DNA of 64,000 nt from a virus: IMG/VR virus record IMGVR_UViG_3300025131_008477, positions 1 to 64,000 of that record, one strand, 5' to 3'. The notes under the pieces are model-generated. The model saw nothing but the letters and a program-made list of their open reading frames with translations. It was not told the origin of the DNA and made no database searches. A program made the position numbers and the translations under genes. How positions within the stretch are numbered: position 1 is the first letter of the stretch; every line of letters begins with the position of its first letter. This document shows, in pieces, positions 19,601 to 28,325 of this stretch.

Positions 19601-22600
19601 AAGATGTTAAATTTCCATTTATGTCCCATACACTTTCACCACTATTTAAATTAATTTGCATTGATTTTGCATCTGGTGTACTGGAAACTGCAGTTAAATC
19701 TCCAATAACACTCACATCTGTTTTAAAGAAACAATGACCAGTCTCAGTATAACCATCTACATCTATATCTTCACCGAAAAGAAATATTGAATCTTCAATA
19801 ACTACATCAGGGTCATATGAAGCAGTTGCACCATCTGTATGTTTATTCCAATAAAAATCATGAGTTGTCATATCACTACAATATTCACAAGTTGTTACTG
19901 GATATTGATCATATATATTGATCTCAGCTGGATCTAAATATAAAGTACCAGCGCCACTACCTACTTCAAAGTTAAGTGCTACTGGATCTGGACAACCAGT
20001 TAATGTCCACCCACCACAATCAGGATGTGTATCTAAACCATTTGATGCTACATCCCAACCAACCGGAATATCCTCATATTCACCAACAGTACCATCTGGA
20101 ATATGATTTGTTTCATTAATGTCATCACAATAATATTCACTGGATATTATATCACCTGGATAGTCGTCATCAGGACCTTGAACATCACAACATTGTGAAT
20201 TTCCAAGTCCATAGCCATTGGGGTCATAATAATTACTACCATCAGCCTGACAATATTCTACTGGATATACACAACATTCTGTTGTAGCTGATCCTGGATT
20301 AGCTGTATCAATAAATGGATTGGTAGGATCATAACCCGCATCATATCCATTTTGACAGGTTTCTTTCAGAATTTCATAGTTGCAAGCAGTTATATCTGGA
20401 CATCCCACGTCATATATTGGATTTTCTTCACATGGTGCTCCATTACAATCATAACTAGCACAAGATACAGGTTGACCTACATTATTAGCACCACAAACAA
20501 AATGTTGGGTTGTATCATAAGGAGGTCCATCACTTCCTTGTGGATTATCATCATCAAGGTTGGCCGCATAACAATATGTATAATAAATATCTGGATAATG
20601 CAGAACCATGCCACAAGTTTCACCGGTGGGAGAACAATCACCAGTGGAATAACATAAATTACCGGTATTTTCTTGTGTTGCATCAACCACACAAGTCTCT
20701 CTACCTGATTTCCATGCTCCACCAGAGCCAGTATCACATACACCACAATCATCCATGTTGAAATCCGCGGTTGGTACAAAACTATATATATCTAATCCTT
20801 CACCAATAATAATGTCAGCGCTTCCACCAACATCGCAATCACCACAAGTATCTAGTGAATATTCACAACGACCTTGACGATAGTCACAATGAGTAGAATC
20901 ACAAGTACAATTTACACCGGCATCTGTTGTAGTACCACCTCCATCACAACAAGACGTATATTCACAAGAACCATCATCATAATAACCCTGTGCCGCTGTC
21001 CCATCTTGAGTACATGCTTTTGGATCAGTACAACCACCTACCTCAGTACCACTTGAAGCTGATACTAAAATATAATTAGCTGGACAAGTAGGACCACAAT
21101 AAATTTCATCAGAACTACCCTCATTACAGTATCCAGTAACTCCCTCTAGACAACATGTTACTCTTTCATCTGAATTATCAGTACCACCTTCTAATCCAGT
21201 ACAACATGTTGTACCACCATCATCTGTATAATTACCAAAATTACAAACACTGTTAGGATCTTCATTCGCATTAGAATTATAATTACAAGCAGTTGCATCC
21301 ATACAACCTGTATCTGTACTGGTATCATATCCACTCGGACAAGTAGGATTACAACTGGTTACCTGAGTTACACCAGATCCGACAATCTGATAACAGTCTA
21401 TAGTTATTTCAGATTGACAACTAGTACCACTACAATCACCTGGACTTCCACAAGGTGTAGCTGAAAAATCATATCCATCATAACTACTATTAGCCGAACA
21501 GGATAAATCAGTATAATAGAAACAACTGTCGTCATCCGTATCTGCGTTAACATTATAATTACAAGCAGAAAAATATGTACAACCTTCATCTGAACTGTCA
21601 TCCCATCCATCATGAAGGTCACAACTTTCATCACAACCAGTCCAAGAATAGACTTGATCATCTAGTTCATTATAACAAGTAACTGTGTTTTGAGCATAAC
21701 AACCATCTTGATCAGTTCCACCATCCGATGAGGGGCAATTAGTTGGACTGCCACAAGGTGTAACTCCACCACAAGAACCCTGACCAAAACATCCACCTTG
21801 ACCATCAGCTCCATCACAAGTTGAACTTTGTCCTCCACAATTTGTACACGTAGCATATATACAAGCAGCATTATCACAATTATTTTCATTACAGGCACTT
21901 GAGTCACCACAGGAATATGAGAAACAAGGATTATTACATCCACCACCACATTCTGCACAACCACTATAATAAGTACCTACACAATCATCACTGTCATCAG
22001 TACTGTCTATAACCCAACCGGTATTACAAGTATTACCTTCAGTACATTGTGTTTCTGAGTTACCTGGGTCTCCGAAACCATCAACATCTGCATCTCTATA
22101 ACAAAGAGTATTAGTTTTAGTTCCCCATTCAGTCCCTGCACAATCTGAACAAATCCGATTAGTAGTTCCAGAACAAGCGGTAGTTTCGGTTTGATTGGAA
22201 GCACACGTTGCGCAACTACTACAAACTCGATTAGTAGTTCCAGAACAAGCTGTAGTTTCGTATGTGCTACCATCGGTACACGTTGCGCAACTACTACAAA
22301 CTCGATTAGTAGTTCCAGAACAAGCGGTAGTTTCGTATGTGCTACCATCGGTACACGTTGTGCAACTACTACATCCTCGGTCCGAAGTTGTTGTGGGTGC
22401 CGTGGATTCATATTGGGTGTTTGTGCATACTGTTAAATCTGTACATCCTCGGTCCGAAGTTGTTGTGGGTGCCGTGGATTCATATTGGGTGTTTGTGCAT
22501 ACTGTATGTGAATAACACACTCCCTCAGAAGAATACTGACCATCAGATGGACCACTACCATCACATACACCACAATCATCTAATACATTACCATCACAGT

Positions 22601-23699
22601 CACATGCCCAACTTGGTATACCCATACCACCACAGACACCACATTCATCATTTACTAAAACACCACCACATTCACCAGCACAATCATCCGAAGGACACCC
22701 AGGGCCACAATCGTTACACCCACAGGGTGCAGGTTCACCACAACCACAACCTACATCTGCAGATGCACCTTGGCCATCATTACAACCACATCCTTCTTCG
22801 GGATACCAACAATTGGGTTGAACCCCACATTCCGGGCAGAAGCCGCCACCATCTTCACCATCACCACCACCACCACCAAAACTGCAATTTCCGGTGCAAT
22901 ATTCGGTGTACTGAGATGAAAAATTGGCACATGGTACGTAACCACCAGTTGCACCACAGGAACCGTTTCCTTGATTATATTGACCACAATAGCTGTAAAA
23001 TATATTACACATAGTTCCGTTACCATTGAATGCAGTGCAGGGAACTCCCATTACTCCAGAACAACCACCACCACCAGTATTATGAGTTAAAATACCATCG
23101 GCAAAGAATGTATGATTATCTTTTACATGAATATCATATGTTCTAATACCAGATTCTAATATAGGTTCTATATCTGTTACTATAACTTCATTTAGTTCAC
23201 CACTATCATCATATTCATATACAACATCACCAACTTCTAATTGTTCAACTTTTTTTCCGTAATTAGATGCCCAAACCCATTGATGTAATGTATTGCATCT
23301 TTCAGCATCTACAGCTACAAATCCTTTATCTCTTGACCAAAATGGATTAGCTATTGTATTATGTGTTACAGTACCATTATCATATGTAATTTTAACTGTA
23401 ATATCACCACCTTCTATATCAGTATGTGTCTGAGTAAGTAACCATTCTACTTCTTTTGGTTCAAATTGTCCTGTGTGTACATTATAGGAAAGAACTTCAT
23501 CACCTTCAACAATATCTTCAATGTTTTTATCTGGACCATCTTTCATTATAACTTTTGTTCCGGCTATAAAACATTCTGCCATAAGTTCAGCTACAGATTC
23601 ATCAGAATACTCAAAATCTTCAGAAACAGTATCAAACTGATGTGTTATATCATTCCACTCCAATATAACTTCGTTATATATTTTTCTCATTTTTCCCAT
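16626..23699 (-). CDS. Giant Cys-rich tail protein with internal Hint domain (2357 residues)
   Basis: Residues 1-42 (MRKIYNEVILEWNDITHQF) match the N-termini of the paralogs at 24693-27521, and about residues 1905-2357 match their C-termini (FSREAVIKVKLEF against SEATIKVKLTY). Between them are a 165-residue Hint domain (43-207), then about 1700 residues rich in Cys. That insert contains TNFR-like repeats (about 398-525), many CTDPxACNYN-type units, a leucine-rich segment (LTTLDLSDNSLG, near 19500) and a dockerin/EF-hand-like DYDLNGDGQLDSTD (near 18400). It is probably a virion tail protein whose insert is displayed and disulphide- or metal-stabilised. The N-extein would be only 42 residues if the Hint domain splices. 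Confidence 0.85.
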   Translation of the reverse strand: MGKMRKIYNEVILEWNDITHQFDTVSEDFEYSDESVAELMAECFIAGTKVIMKDGPDKNIEDIVEGDEVLSYNVHTGQFEPKEVEWLLTQTHTDIEGGDITVKITYDNGTVTHNTIANPFWSRDKGFVAVDAERCNTLHQWVWASNYGKKVEQLEVGDVVYEYDDSGELNEVIVTDIEPILESGIRTYDIHVKDNHTFFADGILTHNTGGGGCSGVMGVPCTAFNGNGTMCNIFYSYCGQYNQGNGSCGATGGYVPCANFSSQYTEYCTGNCSFGGGGGDGEDGGGFCPECGVQPNCWYPEEGCGCNDGQGASADVGCGCGEPAPCGCNDCGPGCPSDDCAGECGGVLVNDECGVCGGMGIPSWACDCDGNVLDDCGVCDGSGPSDGQYSSEGVCYSHTVCTNTQYESTAPTTTSDRGCTDLTVCTNTQYESTAPTTTSDRGCSSCTTCTDGSTYETTACSGTTNRVCSSCATCTDGSTYETTACSGTTNRVCSSCATCASNQTETTACSGTTNRICSDCAGTEWGTKTNTLCYRDADVDGFGDPGNSETQCTEGNTCNTGWVIDSTDDSDDCVGTYYSGCAECGGGCNNPCFSYSCGDSSACNENNCDNAACIYATCTNCGGQSSTCDGADGQGGCFGQGSCGGVTPCGSPTNCPSSDGGTDQDGCYAQNTVTCYNELDDQVYSWTGCDESCDLHDGWDDSSDEGCTYFSACNYNVNADTDDDSCFYYTDLSCSANSSYDGYDFSATPCGSPGDCSGTSCQSEITIDCYQIVGSGVTQVTSCNPTCPSGYDTSTDTGCMDATACNYNSNANEDPNSVCNFGNYTDDGGTTCCTGLEGGTDNSDERVTCCLEGVTGYCNEGSSDEIYCGPTCPANYILVSASSGTEVGGCTDPKACTQDGTAAQGYYDDGSCEYTSCCDGGGTTTDAGVNCTCDSTHCDYRQGRCEYSLDTCGDCDVGGSADIIIGEGLDIYSFVPTADFNMDDCGVCDTGSGGAWKSGRETCVVDATQENTGNLCYSTGDCSPTGETCGMVLHYPDIYYTYCYAANLDDDNPQGSDGPPYDTTQHFVCGANNVGQPVSCASYDCNGAPCEENPIYDVGCPDITACNYEILKETCQNGYDAGYDPTNPFIDTANPGSATTECCVYPVEYCQADGSNYYDPNGYGLGNSQCCDVQGPDDDYPGDIISSEYYCDDINETNHIPDGTVGEYEDIPVGWDVASNGLDTHPDCGGWTLTGCPDPVALNFEVGSGAGTLYLDPAEINIYDQYPVTTCEYCSDMTTHDFYWNKHTDGATASYDPDVVIEDSIFLFGEDIDVDGYTETGHCFFKTDVSVIGDLTAVSSTPDAKSMQINLNSGESVWDINGNLTSFIAGNIGLTEIPISIGNATSLTTLDLSDNSLGAGDASGIIPVQIQDLTSLTTLYLNNNELSTIETNGELGAGGDGICALLYNGNLQFDGNFQLYWNKICPTVSDSVSGEASYPACLMAAPVGWLTANLSITVSDPNNPDASFGTEFGWDDGDTGGIQDLTDCSIIGCTDPQARNYWPEATTQCGGSFPGCCSYDDYLHFKWGNTYGPPEGSYGGDMTTVQMVQALHANIYGLSYQHGGELDVTHVHSADSNDIQWMHPEDTSLTGECDDTFPNTDACWQYCAADIINNCSAEFPTESQESAMGDNIISEYDGLWIRWKSGLADSPLIQSNCISSYGQSGQTTTACQGDSRPLEFIQRVQWLKSVEGGNDLTAEYTWYGYFPQGGFDYSMFGIEYFEDYDLNGDGQLDSTDQGLWEDLGRYDIAQYIESMIDGDMNIPSGAPVWTEFWADETAVSMSYGQDFITTEIPSGQFKCSDGGDASICYTDPYPCGLVDNDYLATLGFECTSCGTGGNCIPLTIRTAKLGHDKIIKSGMKTINYFTGDSVDKNSGISGSSIYTASMADTNKKYYFGVTDGDPNSPKSNTQFYITWGHRFGSGSITNNNDIKGASEAVYRQYASALLDPDRIDKGFLISSGSDVRSDGNDGNVDNWIYILNFKKSRFKDQLQSGNWTLTLSGSDSNGSGKTLHLTDDSKVVTTPPNVTDAGHVYSIVSGSAGSMVGNVVGGRYGYIYPDVGLMVFGEKLSNEFRSVKNPKIAEFNKSGYSILTGTITASNGSKQISGSGTNFTGSLVVGDAIRIDSGSGNEKYSQKFIISSIKNQTSMSLNSNWGGGTFSGSFLYKNSGHDQLYPLTSSNQDDKNALRFVNTMRNVSGNSLTLFGEKEVTNVIYLCRIPNTHFNHTNNFTILSGSGRNMFNNDVGRKGGFIITSGSYTGYDGVDYISGSSTMDGDPQSFITQVHLYDNYGTCVAIAALSKSLQKNFSREAVIKVKLEF
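18330..19640 (-). other. Leucine-rich and dockerin-like segments in the giant tail protein
   Basis: Within the 2357-residue protein, the region near 19430-19640 encodes LRR units (TSLTTLDLSDNSLG, LTSLTTLYLNNNELS). The region near 18375-18425 encodes a D-x-N-x-D-G-x-L-D calcium-loop motif resembling dockerin type I or an EF-hand. Such modules in secreted bacterial proteins mediate protein contacts; their role in the virion is inferred. Confidence 0.6.
22150..22370 (-). repeat. 75-bp tandem repeats (TNFR-like Cys motif)
   Basis: Three near-identical copies with a 75-base period start at 22203, 22278 and 22353 (core ACACGTTG), preceded by a diverged partial copy. They encode CSSCATCTDGSTYETTACSG-type units, each holding four to five cysteines. 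The period is a whole number of codons (25), so copy-number change would keep the frame. Confidence 0.85.
22371..22505 (-). repeat. Two identical 63-bp units with 72-bp period
   Basis: Positions 22371-22433 and 22443-22505 are identical. They encode VCTNTQYESTAPTTTSDRGC twice. Perfect DNA identity points to a recent duplication inside the Cys-rich insert. Confidence 0.9.
23079..23573 (-). other. Hint / mini-intein-like domain
   Basis: The 165-residue domain starts at Cys43 (CFIAGTKVIMKDG, splicing block A). It continues through a block-B-like GTVTHNTIANPFWSRDKGF and ends with block F/G DNHTFFADGILTHN, followed by Thr208. The Cys at position 1, the terminal His-Asn and the Thr at +1 are the residues used in protein splicing. 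There is no homing-endonuclease insert, so it is mini-intein or BIL sized. Whether it splices or only cleaves cannot be told from sequence. Splicing would join AE to TGGGG. Confidence 0.9.
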
Positions 23700-23702
23700 A
23701 TT

Positions 23703-24677
23703 TTAATGATCCACCTTAAATGTTATAATTAAATCTATATCATCTCTCATTTGTATTGACCTAGGTAAATTAGCTGTAATTAATGGTTCTTCTTGTTGAT
23801 TTCTATGTAAATGTATTTGATTAAAATAAGGAGACCACCCACTTCCTGTTAATTCGTTTCTCATATTAATATAATCAGCAAAATTTGAACCTGATGGTAA
23901 AGACCCAGACAATGGTAATCTGGTACTCGCATTCATTGCTCTATTAAAATCACCAGCATTTATTTTAATTGAATATTGTGATGTAAATATAGGTGTTGTT
24001 GAATTAAAATTTAATTTCCAAAATTTATAATTTTTTTCTAATGTTGTTGCAGAAGATTCTTTTCCACCAATATCAGTATAATCAACAGACCCAGACCAAG
24101 AGCCTGTTTCTGTTAATACAGCTACACCCAAATCATAAAATACATTACCGACATAATTATATTTTGTTGATAATGCTCCAGCACTTTGAGAATGTGATGC
24201 GTTGGTAGAATATAAATTACCATTATTATCATCTTTAATTATAATTTCTTTTGTTGTATTTGTTGAACTTCCAGTTCTTGCAGTTAATTGAAAAGAGCCT
24301 GGTTTTATTCTTTCCCCAAACAATTGTTGTGGAATATAAAATATAGAAGCTGTAGAATAAAACTTGTTGGTATAAAAAGGTTTTAAATCATTATGTTGAT
24401 TAAAATTGTGATATATATTATTAAATTTTACAGCATCTGCTGGTTGATCTTCTAAAACCTTTGAAGAACCACTTAAATAAAACATTCCATGAATAAGAGC
24501 CCAATGACTACCGGAAGTAGATAATGTCACATTTTTATCTGGATCAGTGTAATCATCTTTTTTTGATAATACGTGATGAACTCCATCAGACGCGCTATTT
24601 ACTGTTTGATTTTTATGAAAAGATTGCTCTACAAAATTTGTTTCTGATGAATCGACTCTTCCGAATTTAATTGACAT
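23703..24677 (-). CDS. Tail protein, divergent member of the paralog family
   Basis: The 324-residue protein has no enzyme motif. Its last 60 residues (WSPYFNQIHLHRNQQEEPLI to the end, DLIITFKVDH) align in pattern with the C-termini of the three IYNEVI-type paralogs beside it. The segment SIKINAGDFNRAMNAS resembles their CRIKSGDYNFSSNPT. It is beta-rich throughout. It starts 15 bases after the 502-residue paralog ends. The inferred role is a tail or baseplate-periphery structural protein. Confidence 0.65.
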   Translation of the reverse strand: MSIKFGRVDSSETNFVEQSFHKNQTVNSASDGVHHVLSKKDDYTDPDKNVTLSTSGSHWALIHGMFYLSGSSKVLEDQPADAVKFNNIYHNFNQHNDLKPFYTNKFYSTASIFYIPQQLFGERIKPGSFQLTARTGSSTNTTKEIIIKDDNNGNLYSTNASHSQSAGALSTKYNYVGNVFYDLGVAVLTETGSWSGSVDYTDIGGKESSATTLEKNYKFWKLNFNSTTPIFTSQYSIKINAGDFNRAMNASTRLPLSGSLPSGSNFADYINMRNELTGSGWSPYFNQIHLHRNQQEEPLITANLPRSIQMRDDIDLIITFKVDH

Positions 24678-24692
24678 GACAACATAACACAG

Positions 24693-26201
24693 TTAATAAG
24701 TTAATTTAACTTTGATTGTAGCTTCAGATACAAAGTTTTTCTTTAACGGTTTACTCATTTCAGCAACTGCTAAAAGCTGCCCTGCAGAATTATATAAACC
24801 AATACCAGTTATAAATGTACTTGGATTACCCATCATGGTAGTATGACTAAGTTTATTTAAAGCTCCACTTACAAAAGTTGGATTGGATGAAAAATTATAA
24901 TCACCAGATTTAATTCTACAAAAATAACTTTCTTGTGTCGCGTCTTCTTCACTTCTCATTTGTAATACATTATTACTACCACCGAGTCTTAAACAATTTA
25001 CAAATCTAAGTGCATTTTTTGGATTTCCTTGAGCATTTAAATTTGGTGCAAAACCACTACTACTTCCTATAGTAGATGTATTAGTTGAAAAACTAGCAGT
25101 TATATCAGTTGTATCTATCAGTGAAAGTAATGACCCCTCTTCATACAGTGCATTACCAGCCCACTGAAAACTACCGGTAAACGCACTGGTTGAAAGTCCA
25201 TCACCGGTGATTGTCATTCTTATAACTGTATTTCCAGTAGTACTCGCACTTGTGAATTGTACTATATCACCAACACTTAAACCTGAAAATGCAGCTGCTG
25301 ATGATGAATAATAATATGAACCATTGGACGCCGTTACATTATTAATTAAGTTACTACCAAAATTAGGACCACCTGGAATGGATGCAGATAATTCTACACC
25401 ACTAAATACCATAACACCACGCTCTGGATAAAACCAACCATAAGTTTTATGAAGATAAGCATTAGCTCTATTAGAACCAGTTGGAGAACCTAATGATCCA
25501 CTTACAATATTATATCTTTGACCTCCAGGGGTTGCTATAGATGGTACATAAGCGCTATCATCAGTTAAAGAAAGAGAAACACCATCACCCTGAGTATTAG
25601 ATCCAGATAATACCATAGTCCAAGATTTTTTGTTTAATCTATCTTTAAATCTATCTCTTTTACCAATCCACGTGTAAATATATTCATCTCTTACTTTGGA
25701 AGAACCATAAACACCACCAGTACCAGCTGCTGATATCTTAAATCCACCCGAAACTTCAGTCGGTACCATAAGTAAATTTGCAAATTGTTTATAAATTGCT
25801 TGAGTTTCGCCTTTAAGATTAGTAGGATCGTTCTCAGTATCACCATATTGGTTAGATCCAGAACCTAATACATGACCAAAAGCAACTGAAAATTGTACTT
25901 CCGAATTAGAAGCCGATGAATGTAATTGAGTTACATTAAAATAATACTTTTCATTTGAATTTGATAAAGATCCTGTATGTATATTAGTACCAGAAAGTGT
26001 TCCATCGCCGTCTGTAAAATAACCAGCTGTAGTTTTAATTGTATCTGATACTGTATCTTGATCTAATATGGTCGTTGAATGTGGTGGTGCTCCTTGTGCC
26101 AATGATATATGACCATTATAATCAAAGCTATCTTCATATATGGTTTCCCACTGCCCATTGGTGTCATTAAATCTAGTTATGACTTTATTATATATTTTCA
26201 T
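24693..26201 (-). CDS. Tail structural protein, IYNEVI paralog 1
   Basis: The 502-residue protein shares its whole length with the next gene upstream (26253-27521): N-terminus KIYNKVITRFNDTNGQWETI, middle FSVAFGHVLGSGSNQYGDTE and LKGETQAIYKQFANLL, C-terminus SEATIKVKLTY. It has an extra block of about 80 residues near 285-365 that the shorter paralog lacks. DNA identity over the last 200 bases of both genes is very high, which indicates recent duplication or gene conversion. No catalytic motifs are seen. It is probably a repeated structural subunit of the tail or fibre base. Confidence 0.75.
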   Translation of the reverse strand: MKIYNKVITRFNDTNGQWETIYEDSFDYNGHISLAQGAPPHSTTILDQDTVSDTIKTTAGYFTDGDGTLSGTNIHTGSLSNSNEKYYFNVTQLHSSASNSEVQFSVAFGHVLGSGSNQYGDTENDPTNLKGETQAIYKQFANLLMVPTEVSGGFKISAAGTGGVYGSSKVRDEYIYTWIGKRDRFKDRLNKKSWTMVLSGSNTQGDGVSLSLTDDSAYVPSIATPGGQRYNIVSGSLGSPTGSNRANAYLHKTYGWFYPERGVMVFSGVELSASIPGGPNFGSNLINNVTASNGSYYYSSSAAAFSGLSVGDIVQFTSASTTGNTVIRMTITGDGLSTSAFTGSFQWAGNALYEEGSLLSLIDTTDITASFSTNTSTIGSSSGFAPNLNAQGNPKNALRFVNCLRLGGSNNVLQMRSEEDATQESYFCRIKSGDYNFSSNPTFVSGALNKLSHTTMMGNPSTFITGIGLYNSAGQLLAVAEMSKPLKKNFVSEATIKVKLTY

Positions 26202-26252
26202 TTAAACTTTCCTTATAGCTTTATATAAAATAACTGATAATATAATATATTA

Positions 26253-27521
26253 TTAATAAGTTAATTTAACTTTGATTGTAGCCTCAGATGCAAAATTCTT
26301 TTTTAATGGTGAACTTAAACGAGCTGTAGCTAAAAGCTGTCCTGTAGAATTATATAAACCAATACCAGTTATAAATGTACTTGGATTACCCATCATATTA
26401 GTATGTCTAAGTTTATTTAAAGCTCCACTTACAAAAGTTGGATTTGCACTAAAATTATAATCTTGAGCTTTAACTCTACAGAAATAATTTTCTTGAGTTT
26501 GATCTTCTTCACTTCGTAATCTTAAAGTATTAGAACTACCCATATTTCTCATACAATTTGCCAATCTAAGTGCATTTTTTGGATTGCCTTGAGCATTTAG
26601 ATTTGGTGCAAAACCGCTACTACTATATCTTTTATTCGCGATAGTTGCACTAAAACTAGCAGTAATTGCGTCTGTTTGAAGTGCTCCACCATCGACTCTA
26701 GGTCCAGGTATACTTGATGAAAGTTCAGCACCACTAAATATCATAACACCCATTTCAGGATAGAACCAACCAAAAGTTTTTGTTGTAAATGCATTTGTTG
26801 GAACTCCAAGTGATCCTTCAACTATATTATATCTTGGACCTCCGGGAGTTGCAATGGCTGCTACATTAGAGCTATCATCTGTTAAATCTAATGTTACATT
26901 TCCATCATTAACAGTATTTCTACCAGATAATGACATTGTCCAAACTTTCTTATTTGGTCTATCTTTAAATCTTGATCTTTTACCAACCCATATGTAAATA
27001 AATTCATCTCTTACACCTACACCAAGCGCACCACTACCACCAGCATGAGCAGATATCTTAAATCCACCAGATGCTTCTGTTTCTTCCATAAGAAGAGAAG
27101 TAAATTGTTTATAAATTGCTTGAGTTTCGCCTTTAAGTGTTTCTGAATTTGTAGTTGAATCACCATAAGTATTAGATCCAGAACCTCTAATATCACCATA
27201 TGCTACTGAAAATTGAGTTTCCACACTCGATGACAGTGGATGTTTTTGTGTAATATTAAAATAATACTTTTCATTTGAATTTGATAAAGATCCTGTGTGA
27301 ATATCAGTACCAGAAAGCGTGCCATCACCGCCTGTAAAATAACCAGCTGTGATTTTTAACGTATCTGATACTGTATCTTGAGCTGATATTGCGGTACCGC
27401 CAACGGGTACACCCTGTGCAAAAGCTACCGGCCCATTATAATCATAACTGTCTTCATATATAGTTTCCCAACGACCTGTAATATCATTAAATGTTGTTAT
27501 GACTTCATTATATATTTTCAT
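26253..27521 (-). CDS. Tail structural protein, IYNEVI paralog 2
   Basis: The 422-residue protein is the compact form of the paralog family: a conserved N-terminal strand region (KIYNEVITTFNDITGRWETI), a middle with LKGETQAIYKQF, and a C-terminus with NPSTFITGIGLYNSTGQLLA. The long Cys-rich gene at 16626 looks like this protein with large insertions. It begins 15 bases after the 225-residue tail protein gene ends and is followed by a 51-base AT-rich spacer. Function beyond virion structure is unknown. Confidence 0.75.
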   Translation of the reverse strand: MKIYNEVITTFNDITGRWETIYEDSYDYNGPVAFAQGVPVGGTAISAQDTVSDTLKITAGYFTGGDGTLSGTDIHTGSLSNSNEKYYFNITQKHPLSSSVETQFSVAYGDIRGSGSNTYGDSTTNSETLKGETQAIYKQFTSLLMEETEASGGFKISAHAGGSGALGVGVRDEFIYIWVGKRSRFKDRPNKKVWTMSLSGRNTVNDGNVTLDLTDDSSNVAAIATPGGPRYNIVEGSLGVPTNAFTTKTFGWFYPEMGVMIFSGAELSSSIPGPRVDGGALQTDAITASFSATIANKRYSSSGFAPNLNAQGNPKNALRLANCMRNMGSSNTLRLRSEEDQTQENYFCRVKAQDYNFSANPTFVSGALNKLRHTNMMGNPSTFITGIGLYNSTGQLLATARLSSPLKKNFASEATIKVKLTY

Positions 27522-27535
27522 TTAGTACTCTCCGA

Positions 27536-28213
27536 TTATTGATTTAATGGATATCTTGGCATTGTTAGATTATAATGTTTATAAGCACCGGTTGATTTAC
27601 TAATAAATGTTAAAATCAAGGTTCTTGTAGTAGTTGTATTTGTTCTTTGAATACTAACAGTTCTAGGTTCAAGTGCAGTACCAGGACCGGCCTCATAAAC
27701 TACAGCATTTGAAATTTCCTGTTCATTTAAATATTGTTGTACATTACCACCAATAGCAGATGGTGTCCACCCCCCACCTACAGTTATTAATGAAGAATCT
27801 GGAACAACCATTTGCCAACCAACTGTTTCTGCTGATACATTTTCAAGTATTATACTTATTCCAAGTGTTGGTGCCGTTCCAGTTGGCCAAGTAAATGATG
27901 CTGCCTGTCCAAGACCATAAGTTCCCAGTGTTACATAAGGCATTGATGTGACATCACGACTAAGAGAAAGTAAATTATTTCTCATAAAATATGCTGAATT
28001 TGGAAGAGCTTCCAAGTTAGGTAAATTTTCAATAGCTTCACCGTAATAAGCAGAACCACTTGGATGATCTGGATTCCAAAGTGAATAATCTACTCCTGTA
28101 TCAGAAAGAGTAAAATAACTTATATTAAGTCCCTGACCAAGTGCTAGTAATTTTCTTCCCTGTTTTGTAAGAACCGCATCTACTACGATTGTTGAATTGT
28201 CTAAATATCCCAT
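27536..28213 (-). CDS. Putative tail structural protein (225 residues)
   Basis: The N-terminal GYLDNSTIVVDAVLTKQGRKLLALGQG is distinctive and resembles conserved tail proteins of marine T4-like phages, but I cannot name a T4 counterpart. The rest is beta-rich with a Thr/Arg strand pair (TNTTTTRTLILTFIS) near the end. A clear AGGAG site precedes the ATG, and a TATTTATA box lies about 64 bases upstream, so this gene probably starts a transcript covering the paralog family. Confidence 0.65.
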   Translation of the reverse strand: MGYLDNSTIVVDAVLTKQGRKLLALGQGLNISYFTLSDTGVDYSLWNPDHPSGSAYYGEAIENLPNLEALPNSAYFMRNNLLSLSRDVTSMPYVTLGTYGLGQAASFTWPTGTAPTLGISIILENVSAETVGWQMVVPDSSLITVGGGWTPSAIGGNVQQYLNEQEISNAVVYEAGPGTALEPRTVSIQRTNTTTTRTLILTFISKSTGAYKHYNLTMPRYPLNQ

Positions 28214-28276
28214 TTTGGTTTCTCCTAAGATTCATTTTTTTTCAATGATGCATTATAACATATATTCAATTTCATA

Positions 28277-28284
28277 TATAAATA
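28277..28284 (-). promoter_or_regulatory. Candidate late promoter box TATTTATA
   Basis: The coding strand reads GTATATTTATATATG, 64 bases before the ATG at 28213, in the longest spacer of the structural block. AT-rich sequence between this box and the preceding gene may hold a weak terminator, but no convincing hairpin is visible. Confidence 0.5.
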
Positions 28285-28325
28285 TACAAATAATGAAAAA
28301 AAATAATTAATTTATTTGTCTTAAT

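Noticed and set aside
22150-22505. CRISPR-like look of the tandem repeats
   Set aside because: The repeats are in frame, the units differ only slightly, there are no unique spacers, and no cas genes are present.
22337-23014. A plus-strand frame of 225 codons opposite the giant tail gene
   Set aside because: The product is His/Tyr-rich low complexity that mirrors the Cys/Gly codons of the true gene on the other strand.
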